A stretch of 64,000 nucleotides of DNA from Marispirochaeta sp. GTDB taxonomy: Bacteria > Spirochaetota > Spirochaetia > JC444 > Marispirochaetaceae. This document shows, in pieces, positions 32,757-42,008 of this stretch (positions are counted from its first letter, which is position 1; every line of letters begins with the position of its first letter). Under the pieces are notes generated by a model that saw only the letters and a list, made by a program, of their open reading frames with translations, was not told the DNA's origin and ran no database searches. Location of the stretch: NCBI RefSeq assembly GCF_963668165.1, contig NZ_OY764209.1:868001-932000 (forward strand). The letters run 5' to 3'. Position numbers and translations under genes: made by a program.

Positions 32757-35700
32757 TCACTGCATTTTCAGGGCTTCAAGGTCAAGAGGAATATCCCTGT
32801 ATATCTGCAGGTCGTAATTCTCCACCGGATAAAGCATTGCCCGCTGGTTCAGATAGCCCAGGTTAACCGCACTGCCCCGTTCCATGGTTTCCTGATCTCG
32901 CCCCAAAAGGTCGAAGTTCTCCATGGAATCGGTAAAATGGACAAGAGCTCGGGAGAACTTTTCCCGGTCACCGGTGGCCAGAGAGAGGCGCTGCAGGGTC
33001 ACTCCCAGATTGTTATGGACCCGTATCAGCCGTTCAATCAGAGCCCGGTCTTTCTCCCGCTCATGAGGAAGCAGAACGCTGATTTCCCGGCGCTGCTGCT
33101 CCAGACGGTCAAGCAGGTGGGTGTAATAACCCTGGGCTGCAAAGAAATCGGAGCGCAGAAAAAAAGCATTCCCGGTTGAAAAGAGTAAATTCTCATTCAG
33201 AGAAAACAGGTCCGCCGCCAGGTGAAACTCCGCGAGGGCATCCCGAAGGTCGCTTCTGTTATAGTGGATATAGCCCTTTTTGTAATGCATCTCCGGGCTT
33301 TTATATCCGTTATCCTGGGCAGCACTGAACATGGCGAAGGCGGAATCAAACTCGGCGGCTATGTAATAATAGAGATTCCCCAGGTTACGGTATATTCTGC
33401 CGAACATGCTTTCCGGTTCCAGGATTCTGCGGTCAAGGGCATCCTCATATTGCTCTTTGGCTTTCAGAAAGTACTCCTCCGCCGTCAGATACTGTCCGTC
33501 TTCATAATCCGCCTCTCCCTGACGATTATAGGTATCTGTCATCAGCTTCAGACGCGTCTTGCCCAGGGGCCTCGCTTCTTCGAAGTAGTGTTCCGCAAAG
33601 TCCAGGGCTTTCCGTTCCTCCACTGGTTCTGAGACCCGCCGGAAATAGCGGGCAAGATGATAGTGGACCTCCGGCAGGATGCTGTCAGCATCCATCGCCC
33701 GCTGCAGGATACGCCGAACGTCTTCTACATCGTTCTTGTCCAGCAGGTATCCTCCCATTTCGGCGTAGGCGTCGGCTTCCACCTTTAAGCGGGAATCCGC
33801 CTGGAACTGCTCCTTGAGGCGGGTGACTTCGGTGTAGTTATCGGTACGGATAAAATAACGGAGCATACGAAAGAGCAGCTCGTACTTGGCACCGTACTGC
33901 TGAATCAGGGTCGCGTAGGACCGCCGGGCATCTTCATAGCGATCATAACGGTATGCACCCCAGGCAAGGTAGTTATCCCCTGAAGCAAGCAGAGCCTCGT
34001 AGTCATATTTATCCTGATTCAGGAGAACCGCCAGAAGTTTTTCGGCATGTTCGAAATTCTCCAGCCGGCCTGTTTCCATACGGGCGTAATCAAGCAGTCC
34101 CTGGCGCTCCTTGCCACGGATTTTCCTGACATCCGGCAGCTTGACAATCTGCCCCTGTGGGCCCTCACCGAAGCCAACGTGTCCGCTCAAGAGTTGTTCG
34201 TACTTTTCCGCGGCCAGGCCGTACTGCCGCTTGTCCTGAAAGCCCTCAGCAAAGCGGAAGTACTGGTTCTTGTAACGCCATTCGTCGACAGCATCATCAA
34301 AAAAGAGGTTTGCCTCCCGGTAGGCATCCTGTTCAAGGTGACGATATCCGGCATTGTAGAGCACAAGTGCGTGGATCGGCCGGTAAATAAAGGTAAAGCC
34401 AAGATAGCTGATCATTCCCAGGAGCAGCACACCCCCGGCAACCAGCCGCAAAATCGGAAGAATGTTCTGCCTGAAGGCGTAGGCAAAGGTTCCCTTTTCC
34501 GCTTCAAAAGCAGCGCCGCTGCGCTTTTCGTAGCGGCTGGGAATCCGGATTTTTTTACCTGTAATGGAGCCGACTATCGCAGCGAGATCTCTGGAGGATT
34601 TGCCGTCAACCAGGGCCTGCACAAGCTGCTGAAGGTGAGGCCCGCTCAAGTTCTGTTCGCCGATCAGCTCTTCTATGGCGATTTTCAGATTAAGGGGCTG
34701 CTGATTAAGCGTCTCCTGGAGACGTTGAAACTCATCATCTTCCAGATCGAGGTCATCGTCCCCTGCAGGGAGCTCCTCACTAACTGCCAGGGCCGGGTTT
34801 AACTCCTCCTCGGTCAGAGTATCCAGAGGCTCTTCGATCTCCCCGAACTGTTCGCCCAGGTCACCCAGGCTGAACTCGTCCACCTCGAAATTGGTTTCGT
34901 CGATATCTTCTATGTCCCCTGCCGTGGGGATCTCGAAATCATCTGCGGTACTCGCTTCTCTTTCTTCCTGGGCGGCAGAGACTTCGGGCTCTCCCGCATC
35001 CTCGAATGGAAAACCCTCGGGCATGGAAAAATCCATCTCTTCCATGTCCTCATCGGTAAAAGAGAGCTCCTCCTCATCGGGAACCTCTTCAGCGGGAGGG
35101 ACAAACTCCTCGGCAGAAGCTTCCTCGTCTTCCGGAAGCCCGGTATCCATGGAGAGCATATCCGCTGCCTCGGCAAACTCCTCGGGGATTTCAAAATCCT
35201 CGCCCTCTCCTGGTTCTTCCCCCGCCTTCTCTACTGTTTCTTCTGCCTCTTCTGCCGGCTCTTCTTCAGATTTCTCTGGAGAACCTGCTTCTACCGGCTC
35301 TTCTCCAAAATCCTCCGGAAAACCTGCCTCTTCGTCGGGGCTTTCTTCGAGGTTTTCTTCAGAAAAGTCCAGAGACTCATCAGCCAGTTCTTCAGGTTCC
35401 TCCGCTTCGTTTTCGTCCGTGCCGAATTCCATATCCTCGGCGGCAAAGTCCTCGGGCAGGGAGAATCCTTCGTCAAAATCCTGCCCTTCTTCAGACTCCG
35501 GGGACAGCTCGTCGGGAAGCGAAAAGCCCTCTTCCAGGTCCTGTTCGGCCTCTTCTTCAAAGGAAAACTCATCGGGAAGGGAGAACTCATCTTCAGCGGA
35601 CGGAGCCTCGTCTTCCCCGGTGTCTTCATCAAAATCCAGCCCGGAGAGCAGATCCTCAGGAATAGAGAAATCGTCATCATCCTCGTCTTCCACCGGCGGA

Positions 35701-35969
35701 AGCTGATCTTCTCCGGTATCGACACCGAATATGTCCTCATCCTCGTCAGAAATATCCGGAGGACCTTCTTCCTCTCCGCCTTCAGCAGTGCCGGCCTGGT
35801 CTTCATCTTCTCCGGAAAGATTCAGAAGAGCGTCAAGGTCCTCGTCTACCTCCGCTTCCGGAGCAGACACGTCCTCGAGACGTTCCCCCCGTTCGGCCAG
35901 AATTGAGGGTTCATGTCCAAGGGAGTTGAGTTCCGCTTTAAATTGTTCTATCTCTTCAAGCCTGGGCAC
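32757..35969 (-). CDS. Acidic-tailed membrane TPR protein, likely periplasmic flagellar collar protein FlcA-like
   Basis: A 1070-aa protein in three parts: a very acidic, disordered N-terminal region (about 1-430) rich in Glu/Asp, one membrane helix near 498-520 (ILPILRLVAGGVLLLGMISY), and a long periplasmic TPR array (525-1070) with repeats such as YREANLFFDDAVDEWRY and AAEKYEQLLSG. With no signal peptide, the N-terminus should be cytoplasmic. This architecture fits the spirochaete TPR collar protein FlcA, which builds the collar of the periplasmic flagellar motor; the assignment rests on architecture, not alignment. The start is GTG at 35969 with AAAGGAA upstream. The acidic part repeats an F-x-[LIM]-P-[ED] motif about eight times. 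Confidence 0.6.
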   Translation of the reverse strand: MPRLEEIEQFKAELNSLGHEPSILAERGERLEDVSAPEAEVDEDLDALLNLSGEDEDQAGTAEGGEEEGPPDISDEDEDIFGVDTGEDQLPPVEDEDDDDFSIPEDLLSGLDFDEDTGEDEAPSAEDEFSLPDEFSFEEEAEQDLEEGFSLPDELSPESEEGQDFDEGFSLPEDFAAEDMEFGTDENEAEEPEELADESLDFSEENLEESPDEEAGFPEDFGEEPVEAGSPEKSEEEPAEEAEETVEKAGEEPGEGEDFEIPEEFAEAADMLSMDTGLPEDEEASAEEFVPPAEEVPDEEELSFTDEDMEEMDFSMPEGFPFEDAGEPEVSAAQEEREASTADDFEIPTAGDIEDIDETNFEVDEFSLGDLGEQFGEIEEPLDTLTEEELNPALAVSEELPAGDDDLDLEDDEFQRLQETLNQQPLNLKIAIEELIGEQNLSGPHLQQLVQALVDGKSSRDLAAIVGSITGKKIRIPSRYEKRSGAAFEAEKGTFAYAFRQNILPILRLVAGGVLLLGMISYLGFTFIYRPIHALVLYNAGYRHLEQDAYREANLFFDDAVDEWRYKNQYFRFAEGFQDKRQYGLAAEKYEQLLSGHVGFGEGPQGQIVKLPDVRKIRGKERQGLLDYARMETGRLENFEHAEKLLAVLLNQDKYDYEALLASGDNYLAWGAYRYDRYEDARRSYATLIQQYGAKYELLFRMLRYFIRTDNYTEVTRLKEQFQADSRLKVEADAYAEMGGYLLDKNDVEDVRRILQRAMDADSILPEVHYHLARYFRRVSEPVEERKALDFAEHYFEEARPLGKTRLKLMTDTYNRQGEADYEDGQYLTAEEYFLKAKEQYEDALDRRILEPESMFGRIYRNLGNLYYYIAAEFDSAFAMFSAAQDNGYKSPEMHYKKGYIHYNRSDLRDALAEFHLAADLFSLNENLLFSTGNAFFLRSDFFAAQGYYTHLLDRLEQQRREISVLLPHEREKDRALIERLIRVHNNLGVTLQRLSLATGDREKFSRALVHFTDSMENFDLLGRDQETMERGSAVNLGYLNQRAMLYPVENYDLQIYRDIPLDLEALKMQ

Positions 35970-36083
35970 AGATATTCCTTTCGATATCCTAGAGTTTCGG
36001 CAAAATATCGAATCTGTTCAAGTAGAGAATTCCTCGCATTGTATCGCAGATTAAGAGAAACCGCTATCAAGCCGAAGATTAAG

Positions 36084-36842
36084 ATGATGAAAAGAGCACT
36101 CTTTCCATGGATATTGGTCGCCGTCCTCTGCCTTCTGAGCCCTCTGGCCGCCCAGAACGGCTACGATCCGCAGCTGGACGCCTACCTCCATTCAATGGCA
36201 CAAGCCGAACCCCCCGGGGTAATATCGGAACATCTTGTGCTGACGTATTCCTCCCGTCACCCTGTGCGCTATGTAGCAGCGGCCTTTGAGCATGAGAATT
36301 TTGCTACATTACACATCTACAGAAAAAACCAGAACGGTGTTTTTGTATTTGCCTACCCTCTCTCTGCCCTCTCTACCTTGACCAGGAGAGAAAAAGAGCT
36401 GAGATACCGGATTATTGTGGACGGTCTCTGGATGAGCGATCCGGTAAATCCGCACAGGATCAACGATAAGCGGGGGATTCCAATTTCTGTAAGCTCCGTT
36501 CCTCAACGGCAGCCCCGCCGGGGAGAGACTCCGATTTTTCATGAAGACGGTACGGTGGAGTTCGTCTATTTTGGCAGCTCCGGCAGCACAGTCAGGCTCG
36601 CGGGGGATTTTAACCACTGGAGTCCCTTCAGCCACTCATTGCGGGAGCTGAATCCCGGAGAATACCGGCTCAGGCTCAGACTCTACGAGGGCTACCACCG
36701 CTACGTTTTTTACGTTAACGGCTCTCAGGTTACGGACGTTCGCAACCCCCGGATTGCCTACGATGTTCTGGGGAACCAGGTTTCGGCACTGTGGGTTCCT
36801 GGAAAAGCCTCCGTTGATGCCAGACTGGCGGAAAACCAGTAA
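36084..36842 (+). CDS. Exported protein with glycogen-binding (CBM48-like) domain
   Basis: A 252-aa protein with a signal peptide (KRALFPWILVAVLCLLSPLAAQ) and a C-terminal E-set domain of the CBM48/AMPK glycogen-binding type: VEFVYFGSSGSTVRLAGDFN, HWSPFSHSL, then GEYRLRLRLYEGYHRYVFYV. The middle also holds an earlier beta segment with YRIIVDGLWMSDPVN that resembles the same fold, so two tandem E-set domains are possible. No catalytic domain is present. Two ATGs (36084, 36087) are equally plausible. It is divergent from the FlcA-like gene and ends 1 bp before the methyltransferase gene. Its role is unknown; binding of periplasmic glucan is one guess. Confidence 0.75.
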   Translation: MMKRALFPWILVAVLCLLSPLAAQNGYDPQLDAYLHSMAQAEPPGVISEHLVLTYSSRHPVRYVAAAFEHENFATLHIYRKNQNGVFVFAYPLSALSTLTRREKELRYRIIVDGLWMSDPVNPHRINDKRGIPISVSSVPQRQPRRGETPIFHEDGTVEFVYFGSSGSTVRLAGDFNHWSPFSHSLRELNPGEYRLRLRLYEGYHRYVFYVNGSQVTDVRNPRIAYDVLGNQVSALWVPGKASVDARLAENQ

Positions 36843-36843
36843 C

Positions 36844-37593
36844 ATGGATTTTTATACTTCCCTGTCCTACTATTATGACCTGCTCTTTCCTCCTTCGCAG
36901 GAACAAAAAAGCTGGGCCCTGGATTTTTCCGGTCCCGGACCGGTACTGGACGCCGGATGCGGTACCGGGGAGCTTCTCCTGCATCTGACAGGCAAGGGCA
37001 TTCCCGGTTTCGGCTTCGATGCTGACAAGGAGATGATCCGCAGGGCAAAGAAAAAAACCGTCGCGGCGGAAAGCAATGCAGATTTCCGGAAAGCCGGACT
37101 TACGGATGCTTCAGTTCTGTATCAAGGCCGCTTCTTTACTGCCATTTTCTGCATGGGCAACACCATTGCCCACGTCCACGACCTGCAGGAGCTGAATACT
37201 GTGATTGCGGATTTCGCTTCGCTGCTGTCCTCAGGGCACAAGGGGAGACTGGCGGTCCAGCTCCTCAACTATGACCGTATTCTTCGGCAGAAACCACAGG
37301 AGCTCCCCCCCCTGACGGCAGAAGAGAAAGACCTGAAACTTCGCTTTCTGCGGCGTTACCGCTATGAAGAAGAACATATACTATTTACCGGTGCCCTGAA
37401 GGCGGAATCATCCAAAAACCCCGCAAAGAACCTGGAGAGCAGCTTTGAAACCATCCTGCTGCCAATCCGCCGGCAGGCCATAACAAGGGCCTTCTCCGAA
37501 GCCGGGCTGAGGAATGTAGGTATCTGGGAGGACTACGGAAAAACTCCTGCCGGCGAAGAATCCGCGGTATTCCTGGTGACCGGGGAGAGCTAA
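36844..37593 (+). CDS. SAM-dependent methyltransferase (class I)
   Basis: A 249-aa class I methyltransferase. Motif I is [15 protein letters not shown], motif II includes the acidic [13 protein letters not shown], and the post-motif region [16 protein letters not shown] resembles small-molecule methylases of the UbiE/Methyltransf_25 type. The substrate is unknown. It starts one base after the stop of the glycogen-binding-domain gene, so they are coupled, and its 3' end overlaps the convergent lipA stop by 4 bp. Confidence 0.8.
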   Translation: MDFYTSLSYYYDLLFPPSQEQKSWALDFSGPGPVLDAGCGTGELLLHLTGKGIPGFGFDADKEMIRRAKKKTVAAESNADFRKAGLTDASVLYQGRFFTAIFCMGNTIAHVHDLQELNTVIADFASLLSSGHKGRLAVQLLNYDRILRQKPQELPPLTAEEKDLKLRFLRRYRYEEEHILFTGALKAESSKNPAKNLESSFETILLPIRRQAITRAFSEAGLRNVGIWEDYGKTPAGEESAVFLVTGES

Positions 37594-38486
37594 AGAGATT
37601 CGGGATTAGCCCCGGGTTTTCCGTTCAGGGCCTCCGCAGCCTTGTAGGAAGAGCGCACAAAGGGGGCCGAAGCGACATGCCGAAAGCCCCGGTTTTGAGC
37701 CTCTCTGCGGTATTCATCAAAAACATCAGGATGCACATACTCTGCCACCGGATAATGACTGCTCGATGGGGCAATATACTGGCCAATGGTCAAAAAGTCG
37801 CAGCCGGCCTGCCTCAGATCATCAAAGAGTACCAGCACCTCCTCCCGCTTTTCTCCCAGTCCCAGCATTAACCCGGTTTTTACGGCAATGGGCTTTCCGC
37901 ACTCCGCTACCCGCCGCAGGAGCTCCAGGGACCGGCGGTAATCCGCCTGCGGCCGCACCATGGGGTAGAGACGAGGGACGGTCTCCACATTATGGTTGAT
38001 CACATCCGGCGCGGCATCAATAACCATTGCAAGTGCATCCGGATCTCCCAGAAAATCGGGAATCAGGACCTCCACGCTGGCTGCCGGAAGATGCCGGCGC
38101 AGTTCATGAATTACCGCGACAAAATGTCCCGCCCCGCCGTCGGCAAGGTCGTCCCGGGTAACTGAGGTAACAACAACATGACGCAGTCCAAGTTCACGGG
38201 CGGCTTCCGCCACCCTGGCAGGTTCGGTTTCATCAACAGTTTCGGGGGTTCCGGGAGTCACGTTGCAGAAGCGGCAGTTACGGGTGCAGACGCTCCCGAG
38301 AATCATAAAAGTCGCTGTTCTGGAGGCAAAACACTCCATGCGGTTGGGACAGTTCGCCTCCACGCAGACAGTATTCAGATGCAGCCGTTTTAAAAGGGCC
38401 TTGACCCTGTTCAGGTCCCGACCACCCCGGACGGGGATCTTCAACCAGTCTGGTTTTCGTTTATACCTATCTTCAGATTGTTCCAT
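37590..38486 (-). CDS. lipA: Lipoyl synthase
   Basis: A 298-aa radical SAM enzyme that inserts two sulfurs into protein-bound octanoyl groups. It carries both cluster motifs: the auxiliary [4Fe-4S] site [12 protein letters not shown] and the radical SAM site CTRNCRFC. The C-terminal serine needed for cluster binding is likely in FVRSSYKA. The N-terminus [17 protein letters not shown] is canonical. It overlaps the 3' end of lipB by 46 bp in a different frame, so expression is coupled. It is convergent with the methyltransferase gene. Confidence 0.96.
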   Translation of the reverse strand: MEQSEDRYKRKPDWLKIPVRGGRDLNRVKALLKRLHLNTVCVEANCPNRMECFASRTATFMILGSVCTRNCRFCNVTPGTPETVDETEPARVAEAARELGLRHVVVTSVTRDDLADGGAGHFVAVIHELRRHLPAASVEVLIPDFLGDPDALAMVIDAAPDVINHNVETVPRLYPMVRPQADYRRSLELLRRVAECGKPIAVKTGLMLGLGEKREEVLVLFDDLRQAGCDFLTIGQYIAPSSSHYPVAEYVHPDVFDEYRREAQNRGFRHVASAPFVRSSYKAAEALNGKPGANPESL

Positions 38487-39148
38487 GGAAGCTCCTCTGT
38501 TTCACTGTAGCCGTAGACATCGCTGAAAATGTCAGCATACTCCCGGCGGGCACGCTGCATGTCGGTGGACCTGCCGGTCAGCATCCGGGTCGATGTTACA
38601 CCTTTGTCAGTTATACCGCAGGGAATAATGTAGCTGAAAGGAGTCAAGTCACAGTTAATATTCAGCGCAAAACCGTGCATGGTGACCCCGCGGCTGATGC
38701 TGATACCCAGGGCGGCAATCTTTTTATCCTGATTTTCCCCTGCCCAGACACCGACATGCTCGTCACTCAGGCCCGCGTCAATGTCATGATGCTCCTTCAG
38801 GTAACGGATTACCGAATTTTCAAGACGTTCAACAAAGAGCCGCAGCTTCCGCTGGTGGTGATACAGGTTCACAATTACATAGCCGACAAGCTGACCCGGT
38901 CCGTGGTAGGTAACCTGGCCTCCCCGGTCGATTTCTGCGACATCGATTCCCTTCTCCGCCAGCAGTTCCCGCGGGAGCAGAATATCCCCGGCTGCCCCCC
39001 GCTTGCCCAGGGTAACCACCGGAGGATGCTCCAGTAGAAGCAGGGTATCCGGGATCTCTTCCTGCTGCCGGAGCTCACGCAATCGCTGCTGAATGTTCAA
39101 GGCTTCCGCGTATGGAACCTGGGGTGCATGGATTATGCGCAGCTTCAC
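38441..39148 (-). CDS. lipB: Octanoyl-[ACP]:protein N-octanoyltransferase
   Basis: A 235-aa transferase that moves octanoate from acyl carrier protein to lipoyl domains; LipA then completes lipoate. Seen: [34 protein letters not shown] with the active-site Lys, and the catalytic Cys in [12 protein letters not shown]. The start is GTG at 39148, with GGAG 6 nt upstream. It is first in the lipB-lipA pair. Lipoylation would serve 2-oxoacid dehydrogenases or the glycine cleavage system; neither is in the window. Confidence 0.95.
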   Translation of the reverse strand: MKLRIIHAPQVPYAEALNIQQRLRELRQQEEIPDTLLLLEHPPVVTLGKRGAAGDILLPRELLAEKGIDVAEIDRGGQVTYHGPGQLVGYVIVNLYHHQRKLRLFVERLENSVIRYLKEHHDIDAGLSDEHVGVWAGENQDKKIAALGISISRGVTMHGFALNINCDLTPFSYIIPCGITDKGVTSTRMLTGRSTDMQRARREYADIFSDVYGYSETEELPWNNLKIGINENQTG

Positions 39149-39180
39149 CGTTCACTCCTCTGCATACTCAGTGAACTTTT

Positions 39181-39210
39181 ATACTACTTCGGAAAACAGG
39201 TAAGTCTCAA
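39181..39210 (-). promoter_or_regulatory. Probable promoter of lipB-lipA
   Basis: On the minus strand TTGAGA (39210-39205), 18-bp spacer, TAGTAT (39186-39181), about 33 nt before the GTG of lipB. Confidence 0.45.
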
Positions 39211-39286
39211 GTATGCTGTCTGTATATACTCCACTGGATAATAAGAATAAAGATTATTATGATTAAAACCAAACAGGAGTTCGTAT

Positions 39287-39382
39287 ATGAACAGCATACT
39301 GATCGTGAATGATGCCATGAGCAGAGCGCCGGAAACGCCGCGATTCCTGCTTTTCACCTCAGGTACGGGAACAGAACCTTGA
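39287..39382 (+). CDS. Possible 31-aa leader or small protein ahead of the LacI gene
   Basis: A 31-codon frame (begins MNSILIVNDAMSRAPE) with AGGAG 7 nt upstream of its ATG, ending with TGA inside the TTGACA of the LacI promoter. The ribosome site is good, but no homology can be claimed, and the amino acid content gives no clue. It might be a small protein, a leader peptide or a relic of a deleted gene. The rest of 39149-39459 holds only promoter and operator sequences. Confidence 0.25.
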   Translation: MNSILIVNDAMSRAPETPRFLLFTSGTGTEP

Positions 39383-39433
39383 CACCCCCGGCACCCTGTG
39401 ATGTGATGGGACAAACGGCTGAAAGCGCTTACA
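39379..39433 (+). promoter_or_regulatory. LacI-gene promoter with cre-like operator
   Basis: TTGACA (39379-39384), 17-bp spacer, TGTGAT (39402-39407), then the palindrome-like TGAAAGCGCTTACA (39420-39433), which fits the LacI/CcpA-family operator consensus TGWAANCGNTNWCA. The operator lies on or just past the predicted transcription start, the place for autorepression and for control of uxaB-uxaA. Confidence 0.65.
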
Positions 39434-39459
39434 ATAGCAGAGGATGGGCAAATAATTCC

Positions 39460-40472
39460 ATGAATATCTACGACATAGCCCGGGAAGCCGGGGTATCCAT
39501 CGCTACAGTCTCGCGGGTGCTGAACGGCAGTCCGAAGGTTAAGGAATCTACCAGAACAAGAATCGAAACAATCCTTGAGAAACACCGTTACTCTCCCAGT
39601 GCCTTTGCCAGGGGAATGGTATCCGGCAGCATGCATACCATCGGCGTCCTGACTGTGGACGTACGTGACCTCTATTTCGGGACCGTTACATACACTATTG
39701 AACAGGCATTCTCCAGGGCCGGGTATACAACAGTTCTCTGCAACACCGGTGGAATCCCCGAACGGCAGCTTCATTACCTTGATCTGTTGACCACAAAAAA
39801 GGTGGACGGTATCATTTTGGTGGGGTCCTACTTTGACGATCAGGACCTTGAGGAGGCCATCCGTACTCTGGCCGGCAGAATTCCTGTTGTAATGCTTAAC
39901 CGGATCTTCCAGGTGAGAATATCTGGTCGGTTGTATGTGATGAAGCCCGGGGAATTATTGATTGTGTAGCCCACCTTGCCTCCCTTGGGCATCGTGATAT
40001 TGTCTACATCAAGGACACCAGGACCTACAGTGCGGCCAGGAAACTTTCCGGGTTTTACCGGGGAATGGAGCAGGCTGGTCTTTTCGCCGGAACCGAGTCC
40101 GTTATGGAAACCGAAAAAGGAATCATCGGAGGCATTACCGCAATTCGGCGCATCAGGGAGAAGGGAATCCCCTTCAGTGCCATTGTGACCGGCGACGACC
40201 TGAGCGCTGCCGGAGCAATCAAGGGACTAAAAAAGCTGGACATGGTTCCGGGAAGGGATGTCGCGGTTACCGGGTTCAATGATTCTCTGCTTGCAATAAG
40301 CACGGACCCGGAACTGACTTCGGTAAACAGTCTTCCGGAAAAGATGGGGGAGACCGCCGTTGCCATCCTCTCACTGGTTCTGGAGGGCGAAGACCCTCCG
40401 CAAAGCACCCTGGTCAGGCCGAAATTAGCCATCAGGGAGAGCAGCTCCCCTTTTTCCAGACACAAGGAGTAG
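39460..40472 (+). pseudogene. LacI-family transcription regulator, frameshifted
   Basis: The first part (from ATG 39460) encodes a LacI helix-turn-helix (MNIYDIAREAGVSIATVSRV) and the N-terminal half of the ligand domain, ending in frame near VVMLNRIF. At about 39909 one base is missing: the reading moves by -1 and continues as PGENIWSVVCDEARGIIDCV through to TAG at 40472, restoring the usual LacI sequence (VAVTGFNDSLLAISTDPELT). Joined, it gives about 337 aa, the normal length. It is either a real inactivating deletion or a sequencing error in a C run. The neighbours uxaB-uxaA suggest a hexuronate-responsive repressor. No slippery site or stimulatory structure suggests programmed shifting. 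Confidence 0.85.
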
Positions 40473-40476
40473 TCAG

Positions 40477-41991
40477 ATGAAACAGTTATCCCGAGAAGCT
40501 GCAGCGGCAATCGATTTTCCCCCTTCGGTGCAAGTCCCGGACCTGACAGTTCGGCCGGTCAGGGTACTGCAGTTCGGGGAAGGCAACTTTTTGAGAGGAT
40601 TCGTCGACTGGATGGTGGACCGCATGAACCGGGCCGGGGTGTTCAACGGCAGCATTCAGATTGTGCAGCCCATTCCGCGGGGCATGGTAGAAGCCCTGAA
40701 TGAACAGGACGGACTCTACACCCTCTTTCTGCGGGGACTCAAGAAGGGATCAGTAATCGAACAGAAGGAAGTAATCGCCTCTATTGCCGGGGGGATTGAT
40801 CCTTTTAGCGATTTTAATGCCTTTCTCATGGCTGCAGAGAACCCGGACCTGAGGTTCATCGTCTCGAACACTACGGAAGCCGGCATTGCCTATTCTAAAG
40901 AGGATCGACCCGAAGGCACCCCTTCAGCCTCCTTTCCGGGAAAGATTGTTCAGCTCCTGTATCACCGTTTTTCCGCCTTCAAAGGGGCAGCAAATACGGG
41001 GTTTGTGTTCCTTCCATGCGAGCTCATTGACCGGAACGGGGATAACCTTAAAAAGATTGTGCTTCGACTTGCTGAAGAGTGGAAAATGCCGGAGGAGTTC
41101 CGGTCATGGATCACGGAAGACAATGTCTTCTGCAACACACTGGTGGACCGCATTGTAACCGGCTACCCAAAAGAGAAAGCCGGGGAATATGCAGAAGAGC
41201 TCGGGTACCAGGACAAACTGCTTAATACCGGCGAACTTTTTCATCTGTGGGTCATTGAGGGTCCGGCGGAGCTCAAGGAGGAGTTCCCTCTGCATGCAGC
41301 GGATATTCAGGTGGTCTGGACAGAAGATATGACCCCCTACCGTACCAGGAAGGTACGGATTCTCAACGGTGCCCACACCATGACCGTGCCCGCCGCCTAC
41401 CTGGCAGGAATGGATACTGTTGGAGAGTGCCTGGCGGACAACGTAGTGGCCTCTTTTATGAAACGGGGGCTCTTTGATGAAATTATTCCGGTCATGAGTA
41501 TGCCGAATAATGAGTTAACCGGGTATGCCGACGAGGTCCTGGAGCGATTCGCCAACCCCTTCATTACTCACTACCTGCTGGACATATCCCTGAACTCGGT
41601 TTCAAAATTCAAGGCCCGGGTCCTGCCGTCCTTAAAGGATTACATAGCCCGGAAAAACCAGGTTCCCCGGTACTTAAGCTTCTCCCTTGCTGCCCTGATC
41701 CGATTTTACAAGGGGAGCGAACTGCAAAACGGGAGTCTTACAGGCACCCGGGGGGGCGGAACCTATCGGGTTACAGACAACCAGGAAGTCCTGGAGTTCT
41801 TCCGTAATCTGTGGTTAAAGTACGGCACGGATAACGAAAGCCTCCGCCAGGCGGCAGCCGCGGTCCTGTCGGAAACACAGCTCTGGGGAGAGGACCTTTC
41901 CCGTCTGCCGGGACTGGTGGACAGCGTCGGCTTTCATCTTGATAACATTCAGCGGGCTGGCATGCTCGCCGCAATAAAAAACCTTCTGTGA
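40477..41991 (+). CDS. uxaB: Tagaturonate reductase (altronate oxidoreductase)
   Basis: A 504-aa member of the mannitol dehydrogenase/long-chain polyol dehydrogenase family that reduces D-tagaturonate to D-altronate with NADH. Seen: the nucleotide-binding RVLQFGEGNFLRGFVDWMVD, SNTTEAGI, EDNVFCNTLVDRIVTGYP, and the catalytic KVRILNGAHT region. The length and the VDRIVTGYP motif fit UxaB better than mannitol or fructuronate enzymes. An AAGGAG site precedes the ATG by 7 nt. It follows the LacI gene by 4 bp and precedes uxaA by 17 bp, forming a hexuronate (galacturonate) operon; uxaC and the KDG kinase are not in the window. Confidence 0.9.
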   Translation: MKQLSREAAAAIDFPPSVQVPDLTVRPVRVLQFGEGNFLRGFVDWMVDRMNRAGVFNGSIQIVQPIPRGMVEALNEQDGLYTLFLRGLKKGSVIEQKEVIASIAGGIDPFSDFNAFLMAAENPDLRFIVSNTTEAGIAYSKEDRPEGTPSASFPGKIVQLLYHRFSAFKGAANTGFVFLPCELIDRNGDNLKKIVLRLAEEWKMPEEFRSWITEDNVFCNTLVDRIVTGYPKEKAGEYAEELGYQDKLLNTGELFHLWVIEGPAELKEEFPLHAADIQVVWTEDMTPYRTRKVRILNGAHTMTVPAAYLAGMDTVGECLADNVVASFMKRGLFDEIIPVMSMPNNELTGYADEVLERFANPFITHYLLDISLNSVSKFKARVLPSLKDYIARKNQVPRYLSFSLAALIRFYKGSELQNGSLTGTRGGGTYRVTDNQEVLEFFRNLWLKYGTDNESLRQAAAAVLSETQLWGEDLSRLPGLVDSVGFHLDNIQRAGMLAAIKNLL

Positions 41992-42008
41992 GGAACAGAC
42001 ATAAATCT

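Noticed and set aside
34891..35706. Ser-rich 271-codon + strand frame opposite the acidic region of the FlcA-like protein
   Set aside because: The Ser/Gly repeats arise from reading the Glu/Asp-rich codons (GAA, GAG, GAC, GAT) backwards; not a gene.
39900..39920. Programmed -1 ribosomal frameshift in the LacI gene
   Set aside because: No heptameric slippery sequence, no downstream stem-loop or internal Shine-Dalgarno, and regulators of this family are not known to use frameshifting. A one-base deletion or sequencing error explains it.
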